Positions 59,770-64,000 of a stretch of 64,000 nt of DNA are shown piece after piece. The notes beneath the pieces were generated by a model that saw nothing but the letters and a program-made list of their open reading frames with translations, searched no databases and was not told the origin of the DNA. A program made the position numbers and the translations under genes. Every line of letters begins with the position of its first letter. Position 1 is the first letter of the stretch. The stretch comes from Erysipelotrichales bacterium (GTDB taxonomy: Bacteria > Bacillota_I > Bacilli_A > Erysipelotrichales > Erysipelotrichaceae), in assembly GCA_910575705.1 (NCBI GenBank), contig CAJTFG010000004.1, positions 62,001-126,000 on the forward strand, in the 5' to 3' direction.

Positions 59770-61557
59770 ATGCGATTTATGAAGAAAATAATAATAGCCG
59801 GTATAGGGATCCTGTTTTCTCTTTCATGCTGTCTGCATCCGCTGTATGCGCAAGAGGAAGCGGTCCCTTATATGATAAGTTCTTATAAGATCCGTATGAA
59901 TATCAAAGATAACGGTCTTATTCAGGTACATGAACAAATTGACATCAGCAACTGTGAAGATCTGATGTTGGCTCGGGTAATTCCTACTGTTTATAAAGTA
60001 GCGCAAAACGATGTAATATTTGAACAGGATTGTTCTTTGACGAATGTTTCCGTCCCGAATCATGATTATACGATTACCGAAGAAGATATCACATCGAAGA
60101 TCAATATCGTTCTATCGAAAAAGACGGAGACGATCGATCTCTCTTATAATCTCCAGCTGGATGATTTTCAATTGGAAAATCAGCAGCTTCTGTATTATAC
60201 GCTGTTTACCGGATTTCAAGGTTCTATCTTGTCTTTTGAGGCAGAGATCACGTTTCCTGAAATCGTGAATTTTCCTATTCAGCTGATTAATGAACAAGGC
60301 CAGCTCGTCAGTGATTATCAGATGACGTCAGAAGAAAACAAGGTTTTCATCACTACACGTAAGAGTATTTCTTTCGGTTCCCACCTGGCCATACAGGCGA
60401 TTTTGCCGGCTGAGTATTTTACCTTCGGATTCACCGTGGATTATCAGCTTCTCAGCGCTTTGTTGTCTGTACTGTTAGTTTGCGGATCTTTCTTGGTTTA
60501 TATGGGGAAAGGAAGGACAGGCAGAAAGAAACGATATCTTTCTCATCCGCCGAAAGGTGTGCCGACTGTTCTTTATGGATATATCGCAGATGGTTATATG
60601 AGCGATAAGGATTTTTTTCCATTGCTTGTCGAATGGGCAAATAAGGGATATATATGGATAGAGGAGAGCAGTCAGAATATTCATATCCTGTTGCGCAAGG
60701 AGCTTCCCGCATCTTCCCCCGCTTATGAAAAGCTGTTTTTTGATGCTATCTTCGGTAAAAAGACGGATGTTGATTTGTATGACTTAGAAAATAAGGATTT
60801 TACTCTTATTTTCGATGAGTTAAAAGAAATGGTCTATGATATGTTATGTCGTCATTCCAAGCAGGGTATCTATCGCATGAATCATATCTATCATCAGGTC
60901 AGCTGCTGTCTGTTGGCTGGGTTGCCCATGTTTTTTGCGGTATTGGCGGCTTATTATACAGAATCTTTACAACTGTTTCAAGCATTGCTTCCTGCTTGCG
61001 CAGCGTGTATCGGCGTTTCTCTGACTTGTATTCCATGGGTATATCTCGTCATTAAATATCCGGTATTATCGCAAAAGAGCCGAAAAGGGATCTTTACGAT
61101 GATCGCGGTCATACAATCATCTGTTTTATTTGTGATAAGTTATAGTTTATTGAATCACCACATGAATTTTCTGTATATCATCATTCATGTATTGATGACG
61201 ATCTTGTTTATGCTTGATTTGTTTGCTCTTGACCGTCGTACAAAAAAGGGAAGCCGTTATTATAGACAGATTCAAGCTTTGGATAATTTTGTTCATCAGT
61301 CGCGTGTAGCGCAGATTGATGAGTTGGTATATCGAGAGCCGAATTATTATTATAATATGCTACCTTACGCTGTTGCTTTGGATGTCTTACAGATCTGGTC
61401 CGGCAAATTTGCCGCGCTCATGATTGAAAAACCGTTTTGGTTCTTAACGCCTCGTTCTTCCGCGCAATCCATGTATTGGGTAGAACCGCTCGTTTATGCT
61501 GTAGAGGATATTGCGACTGCGATATTGCAGCATCCTTCTCATGCCAGAACATATTAA
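59770..61557 (+). CDS. DUF2207-type membrane protein
   Basis: This 595-residue protein has a signal peptide (KKIIIAGIGILFSLSCCLHPLYA), an extracellular beta-rich domain of about 200 residues that fits DUF2207 (SYKIRMNIKDNGLIQVHEQIDI), a membrane helix near residues 224-244 (LLSALLSVLLVCGSFLVYM), a cytoplasmic winged-helix-like segment (GVPTVLYGYIADGYMSDKDFFPLLVEWANKGY) and two more pairs of membrane helices. The family is uncharacterised. ATG 59770 was chosen because AGGAGAAGG lies just ahead of it. It is transcribed alone. Confidence 0.85.
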   Translation: MRFMKKIIIAGIGILFSLSCCLHPLYAQEEAVPYMISSYKIRMNIKDNGLIQVHEQIDISNCEDLMLARVIPTVYKVAQNDVIFEQDCSLTNVSVPNHDYTITEEDITSKINIVLSKKTETIDLSYNLQLDDFQLENQQLLYYTLFTGFQGSILSFEAEITFPEIVNFPIQLINEQGQLVSDYQMTSEENKVFITTRKSISFGSHLAIQAILPAEYFTFGFTVDYQLLSALLSVLLVCGSFLVYMGKGRTGRKKRYLSHPPKGVPTVLYGYIADGYMSDKDFFPLLVEWANKGYIWIEESSQNIHILLRKELPASSPAYEKLFFDAIFGKKTDVDLYDLENKDFTLIFDELKEMVYDMLCRHSKQGIYRMNHIYHQVSCCLLAGLPMFFAVLAAYYTESLQLFQALLPACAACIGVSLTCIPWVYLVIKYPVLSQKSRKGIFTMIAVIQSSVLFVISYSLLNHHMNFLYIIIHVLMTILFMLDLFALDRRTKKGSRYYRQIQALDNFVHQSRVAQIDELVYREPNYYYNMLPYAVALDVLQIWSGKFAALMIEKPFWFLTPRSSAQSMYWVEPLVYAVEDIATAILQHPSHARTY

Positions 61558-61588
61558 AAGGTTCACTGTAATTTACAGTGAACCTTTT
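61557..61588. terminator. Bidirectional terminator
   Basis: AAAAGGTTCACTGTA (61557-61570 region) pairs with TACAGTGAACCTTTT (61574-61588). Confidence 0.85.
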
Positions 61589-62564
61589 ACATGAATTCGA
61601 TATGACAAGGCTGCGGTACATTTATTTCGCTGCATTGTTCGCAGATCAATCCCGATGTATCCAGCCGGAAGCTGACGATATTATGGGAATATCGGTTTGC
61701 TACAAGGAGAAAACCGGCGGTAGGATCTAATTTCATCTCGCGGGGATGGTCACCTCCGCATTCGATAAACTGTACCGGCTTTAAAAGACCGCGTTCTATT
61801 TCAAAAACAGTGATGATGTTGCTGCCGCGCGTCGTTGTATACAGATGCCGTCCATCCTTGTGGATACAGATGGCGGCGCTTGCATTTTCTTTTTTTGCAT
61901 CGAAGGGAAGTACTGTATTGATCTGGACGCCTTGATAATTCGTATTCTTAACATTGCGAAAGGTAAAGACTTCATTGCTGAGTTCGCTTAAAACATATAA
62001 GAAGGTACCTGTTCGGTCGTGTACTGCTTGTCGGGGTCCCGTTCCTTTTGGGAATCGAATGGTATCGATCTCTTGGAAACCCGCGTTTTCATCTAAGATC
62101 TTAATTTCATCGAGTCCCAGACAAACAACGAATAGATAGTTCTTATGAAAGAACACCTGATGACATTTCGCATGCTCGCCATAGGAAAACGTATGCCTTA
62201 ACTCCAATGCTCCTTTTGTGAATTCATAGATATGTACGGTTCCTTCGTGATAACCGGCGCTTACGATGATATTGTCTTTTCTCGTTATATAACAAGCGGT
62301 CTTTTTATCGTGATAAACACAATCACGACAGACGATCAGCGGCTGTGTCATATTGATATCCAGCAAGGTGATTCCCGCAGTATCGTCTTTGCGTATCGTA
62401 GAGAGGATCTGGCCTTTCTGATAAACGAGAAATTTCGGTTCCTCTATTTCGTAAAACAGATTGGGAATGCCGATACTTCCATCGTGAGGATAGAACATGG
62501 CTCTGTGAATACCGAGACTTTCCGTATCTGTATATGTACCGATTAAAAAGGGTATCTGTCGCAT
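61587..62564 (-). CDS. Lactonase family beta-propeller protein (6-phosphogluconolactonase type)
   Basis: This 325-residue cytoplasmic seven-bladed propeller matches the Pgl/YkgB lactonase family: FLIGTYTDTESLGIHRAMF at the start, VFFHKNYLFVVCLGLDEIKI, RFPKGTGPRQAVHDRTG, ASAAICIHKDGRHLYTTTRGSN and HPREMKLDPTAGFLLVANRYSHNI. Such enzymes open sugar-acid lactones, classically 6-phosphogluconolactone. Because the ascorbate locus lies just upstream, a related lactone is possible, but the gene is on its own. An oxidoreductase gene lies 53 bases upstream on the same strand. Confidence 0.88.
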   Translation of the reverse strand: MRQIPFLIGTYTDTESLGIHRAMFYPHDGSIGIPNLFYEIEEPKFLVYQKGQILSTIRKDDTAGITLLDINMTQPLIVCRDCVYHDKKTACYITRKDNIIVSAGYHEGTVHIYEFTKGALELRHTFSYGEHAKCHQVFFHKNYLFVVCLGLDEIKILDENAGFQEIDTIRFPKGTGPRQAVHDRTGTFLYVLSELSNEVFTFRNVKNTNYQGVQINTVLPFDAKKENASAAICIHKDGRHLYTTTRGSNIITVFEIERGLLKPVQFIECGGDHPREMKLDPTAGFLLVANRYSHNIVSFRLDTSGLICEQCSEINVPQPCHIEFM

Positions 62565-62617
62565 AGTATCACTTCCTATCGCTTACATTGTAGCAGAAAA
62601 CACAAGAAGAAAGAAAA

Positions 62618-63475
62618 TTATTTTTCATAATACTTGATCAGAGCTTGTGTTCCGTCATTTTCATGACTGTTTTTCTGCAGTTCTTCATACATGCCGCAAA
62701 CGGTATCCAGCATCAAAAGATGCTCATGATGCTCTTCCATGACGTTTTGAATGATTTTCATATCTTTGATGAAATGTTTGATGTAGAAGCCCGGTTGAAA
62801 ATCGTTTTTCAATACTTTCGGAGCTGTGTGAAGCAATTGCCAGCTTCCCGCTGCACCATTGGCGATAACCTTTAGAGCCTCTTCTTCTGCAAGATGGTTC
62901 ATACGCATGTAATGAATGGCTTCGCTCATAGCTGCGACGGCTCCGGCAACGGCGATTTGGTTCGCTGCCTTGGCGTGTTGTCCGCATCCCGCTTTTCCCA
63001 TATGATGAATCTCTTTTCCCATGCAGCAAAACAAAGGATAGGCCTTTTGATAATCGTCTTCATCTCCGCCTGCCATGATGGACAAGGTGCCGTTGATCGC
63101 ACCGCTGTCTCCTCCGGAAACCGGGGCATCCAGCATATGTAAGCCATATGTTTTGGCTTCCTCATATAATCTTGCGGCCAGTTGTGGAGAGGAAGTCGTC
63201 ATATCGATCAGAAGCGCTCCTTTTTTTGCATGAGCGAAAATTCCGTTTTGTGTGTACACTTCTTCTACGTCATTTGGATAGCCTACCATCGTAAAGATGG
63301 CATCGCAATCCTTAACGCATTCACCGATACTTGAAAATGCCGTTACTCCATTTTGTTCAAGCTGCCTGGCTTTTTCTTCTGTTCGGTTATAAAGATGAAG
63401 CTGATGCCCCGCTTCGTGTAGATGCGATAACATTGCCGTCCCCATGATCCCTGTACCGATCCATGCTATGTTCAT
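62618..63475 (-). CDS. NAD(P)-dependent beta-hydroxyacid dehydrogenase
   Basis: This 285-residue enzyme has an N-terminal Rossmann domain (IAWIGTGIMGTAMLSHLHEAGH, YNRTEEKARQL), the conserved DAPVSGGDSGAINGTLSIMAGG substrate-binding loop, a catalytic lysine in GCGQHAKAANQI and a helical C-terminal domain. It belongs to the 3-hydroxyisobutyrate/tartronate semialdehyde/6-phosphogluconate dehydrogenase superfamily and resembles GarR-type reductases. The ATG at 63475 has AGAGGGA upstream; a longer frame lacks the domain's first strand at its start. It may form an operon with the lactonase gene. Confidence 0.88.
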   Translation of the reverse strand: MNIAWIGTGIMGTAMLSHLHEAGHQLHLYNRTEEKARQLEQNGVTAFSSIGECVKDCDAIFTMVGYPNDVEEVYTQNGIFAHAKKGALLIDMTTSSPQLAARLYEEAKTYGLHMLDAPVSGGDSGAINGTLSIMAGGDEDDYQKAYPLFCCMGKEIHHMGKAGCGQHAKAANQIAVAGAVAAMSEAIHYMRMNHLAEEEALKVIANGAAGSWQLLHTAPKVLKNDFQPGFYIKHFIKDMKIIQNVMEEHHEHLLMLDTVCGMYEELQKNSHENDGTQALIKYYEK

Positions 63476-63708
63476 AATATGATCCCTCTTTTCTTTTGTA
63501 GTCATTATAATAGATAAATCATAGATCATCAACACGATGCATACGATAAAAAAAGTGGTGTAAATTTTTATATTTTCTGTTACAATAATATCGTTATTGT
63601 AAAAAATCACTGCATTTTATCTGAAAATTATGTGAATATGATTTGATAACATTGTCATCACATAATTATATCGGATAATATCTGCGTTTGAGGAAGAAAG
63701 GAACGATT

Positions 63709-64000
63709 ATGAAAAAAGAACAAAAACCAACGGTTACAGCTATTATCTTTTATGTATTTGCCGTATTGTTTCTGGCATATACCGCTTTTATGATCTTTAC
63801 GGCTTATGAGTATGTAAGCGGATATATCGAGCAGGGAACCATCTCTTATGGAAGTGATTTTAAAGATATCCTTTCATTGTATGTACAGCAGGCAGGTCCT
63901 TATTTGGTGTATGCTTTATTGCTGTATGGAATGGGGTATCTGGTAGACGTTGCCGCAAAAGTCAAAGAAAGCAAAGAGAGCGATCATGCGGGAAAAGAAA
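63709..64000 (+). CDS. Membrane protein, N-terminal part (runs off the window)
   Basis: AGAAAGGAAC lies ahead of the ATG at 63709, and the frame is open to the window end, 97 codons. There are two hydrophobic segments (AIIFYVFAVLFLAYTAFMIF and YLVYALLLYGMGYLVDV) with an extracellular loop of about 35 residues and a Lys/Glu-rich cytoplasmic part. I do not recognise a family and the C-terminus is unknown. Confidence 0.6.
   Translation, partial: MKKEQKPTVTAIIFYVFAVLFLAYTAFMIFTAYEYVSGYIEQGTISYGSDFKDILSLYVQQAGPYLVYALLLYGMGYLVDVAAKVKESKESDHAGKE

Overview
The window looks like a chromosomal segment of a low-to-mid GC, anaerobic, gut-type Firmicute, most likely an Erysipelotrichia-like organism. That placement is inferred from codon use and gene content: one-polypeptide pyruvate:ferredoxin oxidoreductase, flavodiiron protein, many Cof-type HAD phosphatases, split transketolase and sugar PTS genes. 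TGA is used as a stop. Most genes are short transcription units with good Shine-Dalgarno sites and clear intrinsic terminators.

Region 1 (1-17.9 kb) is core metabolism and housekeeping: the end of an amino-acid-type ABC binding protein, an EamA transporter, a membrane-anchored staphylococcal-type nuclease, a flavodiiron protein, nagA and nagB, an amidase, three HAD phosphatases, a mutarotase-like protein, an AI-2E family transporter, YbaK, thioredoxin, a DEAD-box helicase, an MscS channel and DUF554. Two strongly structured non-coding stretches lie at 12.27-12.33 kb and 12.87-12.96 kb, before the helicase.

Region 2 (18.05-24.99 kb) is one 2,311-residue gene made of 21 tandem repeats of about 100 residues. 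They resemble CnaB/prealbumin-like isopeptide domains. There is no signal peptide, no sortase signal and no membrane segment. The first two thirds are very rich in cysteine and the last third has none. This is the most unusual object in the window. Pyruvate:ferredoxin oxidoreductase follows.

Region 3 (28.8-43.8 kb) holds a YjjG-type phosphatase, a glycosyltransferase, a broken AEC permease, a DUF4272 protein and an ABC/FtsX exporter. It then has an accessory stretch between two tRNA-Leu genes: an XRE/membrane regulator, a roughly 3-kb element with terminal inverted repeats (XRE regulator, membrane protein, small protein, large serine recombinase), a PH-like protein, a MerR/acetyltransferase pair and a truncated MFS gene.

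Region 4 (43.8-59.4 kb) is a large L-ascorbate-type (ula) locus mixed with sgc-type genes. It has ulaG-ulaE-ulaD, an SgcE-like epimerase, SgcQ, a DeoR regulator, the ascorbate PTS (IIA, IIC, IIB), UlaF, a second UlaE, a class II aldolase, an unrecognised propeller-like protein and a split transketolase. Together these would import and phosphorylate the sugar acid, open the lactone, decarboxylate it to a pentulose phosphate, epimerise it to xylulose 5-phosphate and pass it to the pentose phosphate pathway.

Region 5 (59.5-64 kb) has two tRNA-Arg genes, a DUF2207 protein, a lactonase-type propeller protein, a beta-hydroxyacid dehydrogenase and the start of an unrecognised membrane protein.
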